DNA of 64,000 nt from Strongylocentrotus purpuratus (GCF_000002235.5 NW_022145606.1:16756254-16820253); one strand, 5' to 3'; numbered from the stretch's first letter, positions 50,401-58,837 are shown. The notes: generated from the letters alone by a model not told the origin. Translations and numbers: made by a program.

Positions 50401-53400
50401 CGTATTTTCAATGCTTAACTATTATTTGTTTCTTTTCATAATCTGTTTAATACCATAGTTTTCCTTACGGACCACGTACATTCTGTTAAAAATAGGCCTT
50501 ATAGGTCAAATGTGTTATACCCCTACTCGTTACATTTTAAACACATTGTACTATTCATTATAAAGAAAAACATAACAAATACATTTTTATTTTATTTTCA
50601 AATGTCATGCTTCGTTTCACTGTACTCGTTAAGTTGCATGTATTGTTTCAAATGGTGATTTTCTTTCTAGAGAGTACGCAGAAGCAGTAGTGGAACAGGA
50701 CAGGAAGTCACGTGATAGACACAATCTGGAACTACAACTCGAGAAATTAAGGTAAAAAACATTTGTCTAAACTATAATGAAACTATCGAAAATAATATCG
50801 CTATTGATATTCGTTTGTCTCGCAACAAGGGATCTAAAAGATCACGACGCTTCGTGCGCCGCTGCAACACTTCGTCAGATGATAAAAAACTCTACGGGCG
50901 GATCCGTCTGTCATATATCTATATTTTGTATTTAACTCTATGTTAAATTTCAAATAAACACAACTCATTCGTAACTTTGAATTAGAAAAAAATTGAACTC
51001 CCCGCTTTTTTTGTTAAAGTAGCTTCTTGTTTTCCTTTTTTTTTAAAACATTATCCTTTTTGTTAAACACATAAACAGTAAGTTGTATTACATCTAATTT
51101 TACATATTGTTGTACTATGTTCAAATTAATTTCTATGTATTTATAAAGAAACGCATACTTTAAGATGTCATTGTAAAAGTTACAATTTGAAGATGAAGGT
51201 CAACTCACTAACCCCTCAACTCATCGTACCCATCCAGTATACAATGTGTCCTACTAATAAGGAAGTCGGATTTCATTGCAGAAATTATTATCATAATTAT
51301 TGTGTTGAGATAATAACGTATGGAAAGCTCTGATTTTCCTCTCCATTATTTTGATTCAAACCACAATTCACGCATGATTAATTTAAAACGATTAAAAGTG
51401 GGACTACCAAAATTTAATTTGCATGTTCAAATTGCAACTTGGAGTGGGTCTTAGGATAGTAAACATAATTATTTGAATAAAAAGAAAAACATTGTAAACT
51501 CATGATCATCCCAGTTATAGGACACCTTATGCGTAACATGAATGACGTAGGCCAGCAGAGAACATGAACTAAAAACATGCTTCATACCTACACAAATGAG
51601 TGGATAGTTGAGTAAAACGCTATTTTAGTATCATAGTCTGACTGTGTTCATTCTATGTCATTGTCATTGCATAACCTTCCATAGTTACCCAGACAATGTT
51701 ATGTTATGAGTTTAGTTCCCCCCCCCCCCCAAAAAAAAAAAATAGATGAAATAATGAATAGTCGCCCTGAAAATTAGGCGACAGTATAAAATCTGTCAAT
51801 ATATTCCTTGTACAAACAGGCAAAAAAGCAACAAAGTACAATATTTTTTTCTTTAACGTTTTTTTTTATAGAGAGAAGTATGAACAGCTTGTGGAAGATA
51901 ACTACAGCGTCAAAGAACCTAAGAGAGTCGGGGTGATGCAGATGAGTCGAGTCAGCTCTTATAGTGACTGCGAGTGCGACCAACAAATGCAGGTAAATGA
52001 ATGTTATCATCATTATTCAATTCAATTGAATAAATAAAGCTTTTTTAACAACGCCTAGCTATTGTAAACTAAAATATTATCGGCAAAGCAATTTTAAATC
52101 ATTTTTTTGTTCATGTGACAGTGCTCGGTGCTCTATGACATTATTCAACAAAGTAACAACCAAATTCAATTATCGCTAGAAAATCAGCATCTTCTTTTAC
52201 ATTTTCTCTAAAGTGAATACTTTTACCCAAGACACAAGATTAATATTAGATCTCATCAATGATTTTCAAAAGTTCTATCTTTTCATACAATATCCTTCAG
52301 ATCAATACTTATAATATCACTGCATTTCCTTGTTAATATCAATATTTCATGCCAGTGCCTTTACGTATCTTTGCCTTTACATTTTTTGTTTAAATGATAA
52401 TGATACTACCTCACATTTATAATGCGCCAAATACTTTGTTTCTAGGCGCAACATAATGTATGCGAATTCTCCACTCCCTGGGGAGCATTCCGACCAGTCG
52501 CCATTTTACAAGCGCCACTTGCTCATCCAACCACATTAAGTTTCGCATCCTACTGGGTGCCCATTTAACACCTGGATGGAGAGTGGCAAAATGTAGATTA
52601 ACGTTTTGCCAAAGGACATTACTGACGCGGCGGGACTCGAACCCCGTTCCTTGCGATATGCAGTCGGGTGACCTAACCACTAGACCATAGCACTTCAATG
52701 TCACTTTTATAAGTTTGTTTATTTGATTTGTTTTTCAAATGTTATTTACTTACTTCAGTTCCTTCAGTTACGGACACCTGACAGGTGTTTCAAGGTTGTA
52801 ATGTGCGGCGACTCAGGAGTCGGTAAATCAAGTTTCGTCCAAAGATTCTGCCATAATACCTTCACAGTGAACACTCAAGTTACGATAGGTAGGTCATAAG
52901 CACTTTCACTATTCTTAATCACTATGAATATGACGGACAAAGAAAGAGGACAAAATATACATTTCCTCAGGCTCATTCTACCCTCAACAATTGTTGTGGT
53001 AGACAAAGGAACATCCCTTCACTGCTATGTAAAAACGTGTAGAACAGGTGTCACATGCATATTCACCTGTTCTACACATTTTTACATAATAGCAGTGAAG
53101 GAATGTTCCTTTGTCTACCACAGCAATTGTTGAGGTAGAATGAGGAACTGTATATATTGTCCTCTTTCTTTGTCCGTCATGTTCATAGTGAATGTTATGT
53201 ACACTCCTTGATTATTAAAGTTAATCAATTCTCCAAGACGATAGCCACAATGACGTTCATTTCATACTTGTTACTTATTTCCTTTTTTGAATCCCAAAGG
53301 GAAATATATAGCAAAGTTAATGTTTTATTATTACCATTATCATTTCATATCTGTATATTAGTACAGCACTTAGAGAAATTTATATCAAAGCCTCACTGTA

Positions 53401-56400
53401 CTACGTGTAGCTACTTGCTCCCTCTATATAGAAAACAATGTCTAAACGGTGACCATTGGTCCCCCATGATCCTCTTTTTCTAATGTTAATTGAGAGCTGA
53501 GTTGATGAGATAGCCATCTGTCAGTAACCAGCCTAGGTGGTCTAATCCCTCCTAATCAAACTATTTCAGACAGCATTTAAGCGCTGTATAAAGGCGGAAT
53601 ATTATCACCATTATTATTATTATTGGTATTATCATTATTATTATTTACAATTTTACTATTATTACTATTTATTGTAATTATTATCAACATTATTTTTATC
53701 ATTACTATCATCATAATTATTTATCATTATTACTATTATTATTGGTACTGTAATTATTATCAGCATTATCTAATCATTATTATTATCATTATTATTTACA
53801 TTATTATCATTATTACTATTATTATTATAAGTATTGTTATTCACCTCCTTACACTGTGTTCGTATGTTTTTACAACATGTACCTGGCCGGCTACAGAGAT
53901 TGGATTCCACATGAAATCATTAGTGCTTGATAACACAGTAGTATCACTCCAAATATGGGACACAGCAGGCCAGGAAAGGTAACATTTCTTCTTTTTCCCC
54001 CCTTTTTTTTTGAATTAATTTTTTAATATGTCTTATTGAAACAATCAAATACAATCACAATATTTACAAGTGATTATACATATATTACAAAAAAACATAA
54101 ATATATGTTTTAATGTGTCTTATTGAAACAATCAAATAGGCCTACAATCACAATGTTTACAAGTAACTATAAAAAAAAAGATTACACAAAAGTAGTACAA
54201 TGTAGATCAAAATCTCACGAAAAGTAAATTTACACTAAGATGCAGGCAACTACATGCACATGTACCTATACAACATTGTAAAACAAACTTCCATTTTTTA
54301 AAGTGCATGGGCATTTTGTTTTTCTTTTTTGCAATACGATACTCAAGATCCTTATTATAGTCAATGTAAGTTCTGAAACCCTGAAAATGGGTACTTTACT
54401 TTTATACTTGCATAAATAAATGTAATATTTAAGCATAAGAAATAAATAGGTCAAAAACATATCCTTTTCATAGTCAAACATTCGTTTTTCGATAGTCAAA
54501 AGAAGGTCAATAATGTGGCTATAGTCTACCAGGAAAGCTGTTTGTATAACATGGCAATAGTGACCAGGGGAAGTACACTCTGATATCAATTTGGTTTTAA
54601 TAGATGTAGAAAAAATGAGAAAAAGAGGTCAGTGAAAGTTCGAGCAAAGACCGAAAGACCGAAAGATTTGAAATGTTAAAGGTGCAATCAATACCAGTTG
54701 TTATCAATTTCATAAAGGAACAAGACGGTTGTGCAAAGTAAACTAAACATTCATCATAGTTTTGTTTCAAAACACGGGTTATTTTTCCCCCATTTTTCAT
54801 ACAAACAGGTTTCGAAGTGTTCCCTATGCGTACTTCACCATTTTAAGATTGTCAAAATAAACACAAATCTGGCTATCTACCAGGAAAGCTGTTTGTATAA
54901 CGTGGCAATAGTGAAAGGGGAAGTACACTCTGGTATTAATTTGGTTTTAATAGATGCAGATTTTTTTTTTTTAAGAGTTCAGTAAAGATTCGAGCAAAAA
55001 CCGATTCTAAACACGGTTATTTTTCCCCATTTTTCCTACAAACAGGTTTCGAAGTATTCCCCATGCGTACTTCCGGAAAGCCGACGGTGTTCTTCTTCTC
55101 TATGATATCTCATGTGAGAAATCTTTCCTCAATGTACAGAGCTGGATAGCTAGCATCAGGGTAATAACTTCATTTATCAGTAATCCTCATTATCAACAAA
55201 GGAAATAAAACAGTCCTGATCATACATGCATGACCATTAGAGAAAAAAGAGATAATAAAAATAATGATAATATTTATAGGCATTTCTATAGCGCCGTTTA
55301 TCTAGAAATTTTATTCAGAGGCGCATCAACGATTACTCTGGCTTTAGTCTATAGCTGCCATTACAGCGCTCCAGCATTTCAAGGAATCAATTCCTGCCAG
55401 TTACCCTTTTACCTCACCTGGGTCAAGTGTACCAAATGAAGATTAATGCCTTGCCAAAGGACATTAGTGCCGTTTCGGGGATCGAACCACGATCTTTAAA
55501 TTTCGAGTCAAGTGCTTAAACCACTCGACTACAACACTTCTTGGTCAAACTCATATCTAGTTATTGAGAATGCAGCGTTATTAAGACTCATTGCCTCGGA
55601 TAGAAGCATGATTAACTTAGCAATATAAAACAAAATAAACGGATAATGTTAAATGATTGTTTTTTTAAAGATCCAAAGAATATTTAAAACGCTACTATAG
55701 TTCGTCGCCAATGAGCATCGTTCAAGATTCTGTTGATTGTATATAAATAATAATAATAATAATAGCTCACATTTATAATGCGCCTAATACTTTGTTTCTA
55801 GGCGCGGAACATATTATTACCCCGGTCATCGGATTCAGGCTTACCCGCAACACAATGTATGCACATTTTCCACTCCCTGGGAAGTATTCCAGCCAGACGC
55901 CATTTTACAAGCGCCATTTGCTAATCCAACCACATTAAATTTCGCATCCTATAAAGCGTATGTCGGTCCCAAGATACTTTCTTATTGCATTCCATATAAG
56001 TATCATGAAACAAAATTAATATTTGGAGATTGAGTATTTGCATGCGCAGGCCCAACCTGTGGAATAACTTGTCATTAGAAATTAGAGAAACACCATCGTT
56101 AAGTAATGTTTAATCAAAGGATATCTTTTCATGTACCGTTATGTTGTAGATTTAAACACAGCAAAGACTTTCGCAGCGCAGTAAACTATATTTACATATT
56201 GTGTAAGCTTTACCAATGTATAATTGATATTATTATTATTGTTATTGTTGTTTTTATTATTATTATCATCATTTTTAGTGTTATTATTATCGTTAATATT
56301 ATCATTATTATTATTATTTTATAGCTAGCTTTCAATAATAGTATTTTCTTTCTCCCAGAAAATGAATCATTATAATGATTGTTGCCGTCAGGATTTTAAA

Positions 56401-58837
56401 TTAGTTCATACCAAATAATAATAACGATCAGTGGAAATTCTAAATTTGACTTTAAAATTTCGCTCCATATTATATCAAAAAGCTGATGACACCAAATGAG
56501 AAAGGTTACCTGAATAATTACTTGAAAGGAAAAGAGGATATTCTGTAACCTCTTAGAGTGATAACGAGCTGTCATAATCATAGCCCTTGGGGTGTTTCAC
56601 AAAGGTCCTAAGTCAAACTTAACTCTAAGCTGCACTTAGACATTATGGAGAGCCATTCGTAGCCTTAAAATAAAATATATTCAAAAGCAAAAATTGAAGT
56701 ATTTTAGACTTTTCATAAATTCCACATCAAGAACGTGAAAACCCCTTGCCAATAGAAAATATGAATGATTTGAATCAACATTTAATGCCTTTTAAAATAA
56801 CTTTTACAAGATATTTTCAGAGATGCTAAAGGCTTTCCATAATTGTTTAGTGCAACTTAGAGATGAGTTCAACTTAGGATCTTTGTGAAACACCTTCCTT
56901 TTCTTCTATATTAGGAGCATGATGACAATGCAGTGATCATGTTGACTGGAAACAAAGAAGACCTCGCATCGCCTTACAGGGAAGTCCCTAGAGAGGCGGC
57001 TCTCAAAGTCGCAAGGGTAAGGACAAGTTCGAGCTACCTTTTTCTTTCTTTCTTTATGAGTTTGAGTTTGAGTTTGAAGTTTATTAACCAAAACAAAAAG
57101 TACATCAATATAACAATAAAATGTGAATGATTAACATTGAAAGGATAAATGGGACCAGAAAATAGGATTTAATGCTAATCGTGTCTGGTACCACTAACAC
57201 ACAAAAGTATCACAGCAATAAATGAGAATGTAATGAATAAATATGAATAACTATAGAATACATACTTAAGCTACAACCTATTCTACATCTAGGGTAAATA
57301 TGTTCTGTGCTTATATACAAAGCTTTGGTATTTTACACTAAATAAAAGATAAAGAATTATATAACATAATATTTACAAAAAGGCAAGAGCCTTGGTTCAA
57401 AGTTAAAAAGTTAAAAGCGTGTAAGGAAATATTGAGATCGTTAACTTGGAGTTGATAATGTAAAATGGAAACAATAATGATTGCAAATTTGTATTACAGC
57501 TTATATAAATATATAAAAGAAAGTGATGAGTTACAAACAAAGAAAATGGAGAAAATCAGATTTAATAATGCGTAAATAGACCCCAACTGAAATCATAAAG
57601 ATGTGAATTATTGAACTTATGAAGAACCGAATGCAAATTATCAACTCTGTGTCATACCTACATCCACGGAGGCCATCTCACACCCTACCCTCCTAGTACG
57701 AACTGAGTTCTTTAACATATGCTACAGAATTAGATAGTGAACATTTGAAATGAAAAGCTCGTCATGATTAAAGTTTGAATTGACCATATAACTATAGTGA
57801 TATCTTGAGCTATTCGTTTAGCCTTTCTAAGCAAACCTATAATAAATATGTCATTTTGTATTTCGTTAATTTTTTTTTATACTGATCTTGAAACGTTGCT
57901 TTGACCTGTTTTTTATATAAAGGAAAACAACGCCCTGTTCATAGAAACCAGTGCCAAAAATGGAACAAATGTTTTCGAGGCCTTTGGACGACTAGCAAGG
58001 TAAAGAAAGGCCTTTTGATTCCTTATCTTTCGTTTTTTTGTTATTATTTCATATCATTTGATTCCCAAGAACATGAAGATCATTATTCTTGAGAATAATA
58101 CACGAGATGTCATAGTAAAATAACTTCGGATCCTGTAAACTAACACAAAATGACGTGAGATATTCTGTTATCATCTCGTTCCCACTATTTTTTTAAATCT
58201 CGTTCTCGATAATCATATTTCCATTTGTAAAAAAACCTTTCCTACCTGTACTTTGTAGGAATATAAGTTGCAAGAATGCTTCATCAATTAAATTTTGCTG
58301 AATGCATGCAGATAGAGAAAAACAAATAAATTTGTACTTGTGAAATACCATTTTGAGTATTCTCATTAAAACATCTCATTGTATTTTTTTCAATAACGCA
58401 ACAACTCTTGTTAACACTAATGTTATTGGTGTTATCAATAGTATTATCACCATTAGAATTATAATAATGATGTCGATGATCATGATGGTGATATAATTAT
58501 TATTATCATTATTATCGTTATCATTATTATCATGATGATGATGATGATGATCGAAATCATCCCCCTTGTAATAATCAATATCACCATTATTATCATTCGT
58601 ATATTTAATTGTCCTTATATTATGTTCATTATGTTATCAATAATTACCATCACCGGTACCATCATCAGTCCAAATATAAGTAATATTGATACAATTGTTT
58701 TTCATTGTATTTTACCTAACCCCAGGGAGCTACAAAAGAAGGAGGACGATACTTCGAGTAGGGTGTACGAGATGGACGTGGAAGAGCAGAATATCGCCTT
58801 CGCTCCAAAGAAAAAACGGAGATGCTGCAACTTCTGA
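39146..58837 (+). CDS. CRACR2A: CRACR2A-like large Rab GTPase (EF-hand exons not in view), 14 exons, 3' complete
   Basis: Joined exons: 39146-39283, 41136-41226, 42650-42736, 46637-46699, 47505-47576, 48207-48322, 50671-50751, 51872-51992, 52759-52888, 53897-53978, 55046-55160, 56915-57016, 57923-57999, 58726-58837. All have GT/AG borders and matching phases, giving 461 codons and a stop. Residues 1-75 carry [13 protein letters not shown] and RRLYEEME, matching the segment after the EF-hands of CRACR2A (EFCAB4B/Rab46). Residues 47-216 are Glu/Lys/Arg-rich coiled coil and 217-265 a short linker. The Rab domain has a P-loop GDSGVGKS (273-280), DTAGQE (321-326), NKED (378-381) and ETSAK (407-411), and ends KKKRRCCNF, a polybasic tail with two cysteines for geranylgeranylation. 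In mammals this family links Ca2+ signals to vesicle transport. The GTPase part also resembles RASEF. Position 300 is Glu where Rabs have Gly (TIGxDF). Further small phase-0 exons cannot be excluded. The 5' end is missing. Confidence 0.9.
39440..39802 (-). pseudogene. LINE remnant (RT C-terminal region) in intron 1
   Basis: On the minus strand one frame stays open for about 120 codons. It reads [20 protein letters not shown], then W-KIV, IILIGHE and [10 protein letters not shown]. The pattern C-x-x-x-DT-x-NH-L-xx-C-x6-FW, followed by a hydrophobic block with FIIYR, is the C-terminal region of L1/Tx1-like non-LTR reverse transcriptases. An in-frame stop lies just upstream (39802-39804), and no catalytic core is seen. 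Confidence 0.6.
40684..40815. repeat. Imperfect (AAT/GAT)n stretch in intron 1
   Basis: AATAAT and GATAATAAT-type trinucleotides with interruptions. Confidence 0.85.
41136..41226 (+). CDS. CRACR2A: CRACR2A-like, exon 2
   Basis: Acceptor TTTTTATTCCAG, donor GTATGT. The first base completes a Ser codon. Encodes [19 protein letters not shown] and the start of the coiled coil, ending at a codon boundary. Confidence 0.9.
41630..41830. repeat. (ATT)n stretch in intron 2
   Basis: ATT, ATC and AGT trinucleotides. It gives an artefactual Ile/Ser-rich frame. Confidence 0.9.
41926..42104 (-). mobile_element. tRNA-derived SINE in intron 2
   Basis: The minus strand at the right end reads GGTAGAGCAGTGGTCTCG (A-box) and, after CCGGTGACC, CGGGTTCGAAACC (B-box), as in a tRNA. 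The body carries GCACTAGTGCCCTTTGGTAA-like and GGTCCCTCGGAGTGGACC words. Confidence 0.85.
42182..42243. repeat. Perfect (ATT)20 microsatellite
   Basis: About twenty uninterrupted ATT units downstream of a TAAGCGCTATGG block, the usual SINE tail arrangement here. Confidence 0.95.
42650..42736 (+). CDS. CRACR2A: CRACR2A-like, exon 3
   Basis: Acceptor TTTTCTCCAG, donor GTAAGA. Exactly 29 codons of acidic/basic coiled coil ([18 protein letters not shown] and on). An inverted-repeat element begins 5 nt into the downstream intron. Confidence 0.9.
42742..42852. mobile_element. 111-bp inverted-repeat element abutting the exon 3 donor
   Basis: The left 30 bp, from AATTCGTCGCTGTTTTCACG, are mirrored by the right 30 bp, ending GTGAAAACAAGGACGAATT, with two mismatches. 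The first base is +6 of intron 3, so the transcript can form a stem right behind the donor. Confidence 0.88.
43735..43910 (-). mobile_element. tRNA-derived SINE in intron 3
   Basis: The minus strand starts CGGTGGACTAGTGGATACGT (A-box) and then GCGGTTTGAGTCC (B-box). It continues to the body block CCAACCACATTAA / GCGCCATTTTAC seen in reverse on the + strand, shared with 52405-52690. Confidence 0.8.
43911..46636. other. Rest of intron 3; poly-C, poly-T and GA tracts
   Basis: Poly-C at about 44569-44584, poly-T at 44820-44837 and a short GA run at 44490-44510. TTCCTCCTGATTCAAGAGAC at 45625 repeats a block at 43690. No exon was recognised, though a small phase-0 exon could be hidden. Confidence 0.5.
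46637..46699 (+). CDS. CRACR2A: CRACR2A-like, exon 4
   Basis: Acceptor TTTATACAG, donor GTTAGT. Exactly 21 codons, [18 protein letters not shown] and on, continuing the heptad pattern. The preceding intron is the longest of the recognised part (3.9 kb). Confidence 0.85.
46945..47282. repeat. (AGT)n repeat region in intron 4
   Basis: Long AGT/AAT array. The Ser/Thr/Tyr-rich minus-strand frame across it is an artefact. Confidence 0.95.
47284..47406 (+). mobile_element. SINE 3' part with (ATT)n tail, 100 nt before exon 5
   Basis: GCGCCAGGAGGGTCTAATC, GACATGAGCGCTATACAAG, then a (ATT)8 tail. The GCGCTATA...(ATT)n arrangement is the tail shared by SINEs in this window. It lies within an AGT array. 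Confidence 0.65.
47505..47576 (+). CDS. CRACR2A: CRACR2A-like, exon 5
   Basis: Acceptor CCTTTTACAG, donor GTTTGA. Exactly 24 codons, [20 protein letters not shown] and on. The donor lacks the usual A at +3 and +4, so it is relatively weak. Confidence 0.85.
48207..48322 (+). CDS. CRACR2A: CRACR2A-like, exon 6
   Basis: Acceptor ACATTTTGCAG, donor GTATGT. 38 codons plus two bases: [20 protein letters not shown], then Gln/Glu-rich coiled coil to ERAFIE. Confidence 0.9.
48895..49089 (+). mobile_element. TTAA-flanked MITE family, copy 5 (intron 6)
   Basis: The left end TATAGCCCCACTGCACTAC has lost the TTAA. The right end CTAGTGCAGATAGGCTTTAA keeps it. Internal CCCTCTATATAG and TTAATTGAGAGCTCA are present. 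Confidence 0.85.
49400..49432. repeat. Poly-C tract and CT run in intron 6
   Basis: About 14 consecutive C then CTCTC. Confidence 0.85.
50018..50189. mobile_element. TA-flanked Tc1/pogo-type MITE, 172 bp (intron 6)
   Basis: CAGTCAAACCTGTTTAGTGA, then CCACC, is mirrored by GGTGG and TCACTATAGACAGGTTTGAC-TG. A TA lies immediately outside each end. The interior repeats AAAGGCCAC and ACCTGTCTTCAAAG. Non-autonomous. The CAGT...ACTG ends with TA target fit Tc1/mariner/pogo elements. Confidence 0.88.
50671..50751 (+). CDS. CRACR2A: CRACR2A-like, exon 7
   Basis: Acceptor TTCTTTCTAG, donor [26 protein letters not shown] followed by LQLEKL closes the main coiled coil. Phase 2 on both sides. Confidence 0.88.
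51872..51992 (+). CDS. CRACR2A: CRACR2A-like, exon 8 (end of coil and linker)
   Basis: Acceptor TTTTTTATAG, donor GTAAAT. Encodes [18 protein letters not shown], then a linker with a Ser/Cys-rich patch ([16 protein letters not shown]) that leads into the GTPase domain. This linker is short compared with the long proline-rich stretch of mammalian CRACR2A-L (from memory of the family). Confidence 0.88.
52405..52690 (-). mobile_element. Full-length tRNA-derived SINE in intron 8
   Basis: The minus strand begins GCTATGGTCTAGTGGTTAGG (A-box) and reaches GGGGTTCGAGTCCCGCC (B-box), very close to a tRNA. The tRNA-unrelated body carries CACTCTCCATCCAGGTG, AATGTGGTTGGATGAGC and GAATGCTCCCCAGGGAGTGG, ending near AGTATTTGGCGCATTATAAA. 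Two truncated relatives lie at 28735 and 55748. Confidence 0.9.
52759..52888 (+). CDS. CRACR2A: CRACR2A-like, exon 9 (P-loop)
   Basis: Acceptor CTTACTTCAG, donor GTAGGT. Encodes [20 protein letters not shown] and the first half of switch I, with the conserved Thr (residue 298). Ends one base into the next codon. Confidence 0.95.
52920..53190. mobile_element. 271-bp near-perfect fold-back in intron 9
   Basis: The left arm from CACTATGAATATGACGGACA is mirrored to the right end TGTCCGTCATGTTCATAGTG, with arms of about 125 bp. Matching blocks include TTGTTGTGGTAGACAAAGGA against TCCTTTGTCTACCACAGCAA, and CGTGTAGAACAGGTG against CACCTGTTCTACACA. The loop is about 12 nt around CACATGCATA. A few substitutions and small indels separate the arms. 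No ORF or clear target duplication. Confidence 0.92.
53385..53580 (+). mobile_element. TTAA-flanked MITE family, copy 6 (intron 9)
   Basis: CAAAGCCTCACTGTACTACG at the left and TTTCAGACAGCATTTAA at the right. CCCTCTATATAG and TTAATTGAGAGCTGA are kept. Confidence 0.85.
53596..53836. repeat. (ATT/ATC)n repeat in intron 9
   Basis: ATTATT, ATCATT and ACTATT units up to 60 nt before the exon 10 acceptor. Confidence 0.9.
53897..53978 (+). CDS. CRACR2A: CRACR2A-like, exon 10 (switch I end and DTAGQE)
   Basis: Acceptor GGCCGGCTACAG, donor GTAACA. Encodes [20 protein letters not shown] and DTAGQE. The split codon with exon 9 reads GAG (Glu 300), where Rab proteins have Gly. The catalytic Gln is kept. 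Confidence 0.95.
54020..54172. repeat. Two-copy tandem repeat, unit about 84 bp (intron 10)
   Basis: TGTCTTATTGAAACAATCAA with ACAATCACAATATTTACAAG occurs at about 54028 and again at 54115. Confidence 0.85.
54270..54500 (-). pseudogene. Possible LINE remnant (RT C-terminal region) in intron 10
   Basis: The minus strand has an open frame with [20 protein letters not shown] followed by VPIF. This resembles the hydrophobic (L/I)LGKYYIYxCK block at the C terminus of L1/Tx1-like LINE proteins. It is short and motif-poor, so the assignment is tentative. Confidence 0.4.
54524..55072. repeat. Tandem duplication of intron 10 end plus start of exon 11 (decoy pseudoexon)
   Basis: CTACCAGGAAAGCTGTTTG, GGGGAAGTACACTCTG, AATTTGGTTTTAATAGATG, ACACGGGTTATTTTTCCCC and ACAAACAGGTTTCGAAGT occur in order at 54536-54836 and 54878-55072. 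In the first copy the acceptor ACAAACAG (54801-54808) is intact and the first 28 nt of exon 11 follow with two changes. The sequence then departs from the exon. Read from this acceptor the frame hits TAA within about 17 codons. Confidence 0.9.
55046..55160 (+). CDS. CRACR2A: CRACR2A-like, exon 11 (switch II and YD motif)
   Basis: Acceptor CCTACAAACAG, donor GTAATA. Encodes [20 protein letters not shown] and [18 protein letters not shown], typical of RASEF and CRACR2A GTPase domains. A truncated copy of its 5' end lies 237 nt upstream at 54809. Confidence 0.95.
55262..55545 (-). mobile_element. tRNA-derived SINE in intron 11
   Basis: The minus strand begins TGTAGTCGAGTGGTTTAAGC (A-box), then GTGGTTCGATCCC (B-box). 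On the + strand GCCTTGCCAAAGGACATTAG precedes it, and the far end carries GGCATTTCTATAGCGCCG, the GCGCTATA tail. Confidence 0.85.
55748..55955 (-). mobile_element. SINE body fragment in intron 11
   Basis: Begins with (AAT)n, then TCACATTTATAATGCGCC, ACTTTGTTTCTAGGCGC, CATCGGATTCAGGCTTACCC and CCACTCCCTGGGAAGTATTC. Same family as 52405-52690 but without the tRNA-like head. Confidence 0.8.
56225..56325. repeat. (ATT)n stretch in intron 11
   Basis: ATT, GTT and ATC trinucleotides. Confidence 0.9.
56587..56896. mobile_element. Long-TIR MITE family, copy 4, ending just before exon 12
   Basis: CTTGGGGTGTTTCACAAAGG, then CCTAAGTCAAACTTAACTC, is mirrored by GTTCAACTTAGGATCTTTG and TGAAACACC. Interior order matches the copy at 18592. 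Its right end lies about 18 nt before the exon 12 start, so it overlaps the branch-point zone. Confidence 0.9.
56915..57016 (+). CDS. CRACR2A: CRACR2A-like, exon 12 (NKED)
   Basis: Acceptor TTCTTCTATATTAG, donor GTAAGG. Exactly 34 codons, [20 protein letters not shown] and on to KVAR. Contains the guanine-specificity NKxD motif. The acceptor tract is only about 18 nt from the end of a MITE. Confidence 0.95.
57017..57922. other. Intron 12, AT-rich
   Basis: Four GAGTTT units at about 57059-57080 and A-rich sequence that may be a minus-strand LINE 3' end, but nothing diagnostic. Confidence 0.4.
57923..57999 (+). CDS. CRACR2A: CRACR2A-like, exon 13 (ETSAK)
   Basis: Acceptor TTTTTTATATAAAG, donor GTAAAG. 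Encodes [20 protein letters not shown] and FGRLAR, with the SAK motif of the G5 loop. Confidence 0.95.
58432..58575. repeat. (ATT/GAT)n stretch in intron 13
   Basis: ATTATT, GATGAT and CATTATT units. Confidence 0.85.
58726..58837 (+). CDS. CRACR2A: CRACR2A-like, last exon (C-terminal tail and stop)
   Basis: Acceptor TACCTAACCCCAG. Encodes [20 protein letters not shown] and a tail ending [11 protein letters not shown], then TGA at 58835-58837. The CC pair near the end fits Rab-type dual prenylation, and the preceding KKKRR would assist membrane binding. Confidence 0.93.

Noticed and set aside
52600..52690. tRNA-like sequence on the minus strand
   Set aside because: A- and B-boxes are present but there is no complete cloverleaf with acceptor stem, and it continues into a SINE body. 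It is the head of a SINE and not a tRNA gene.
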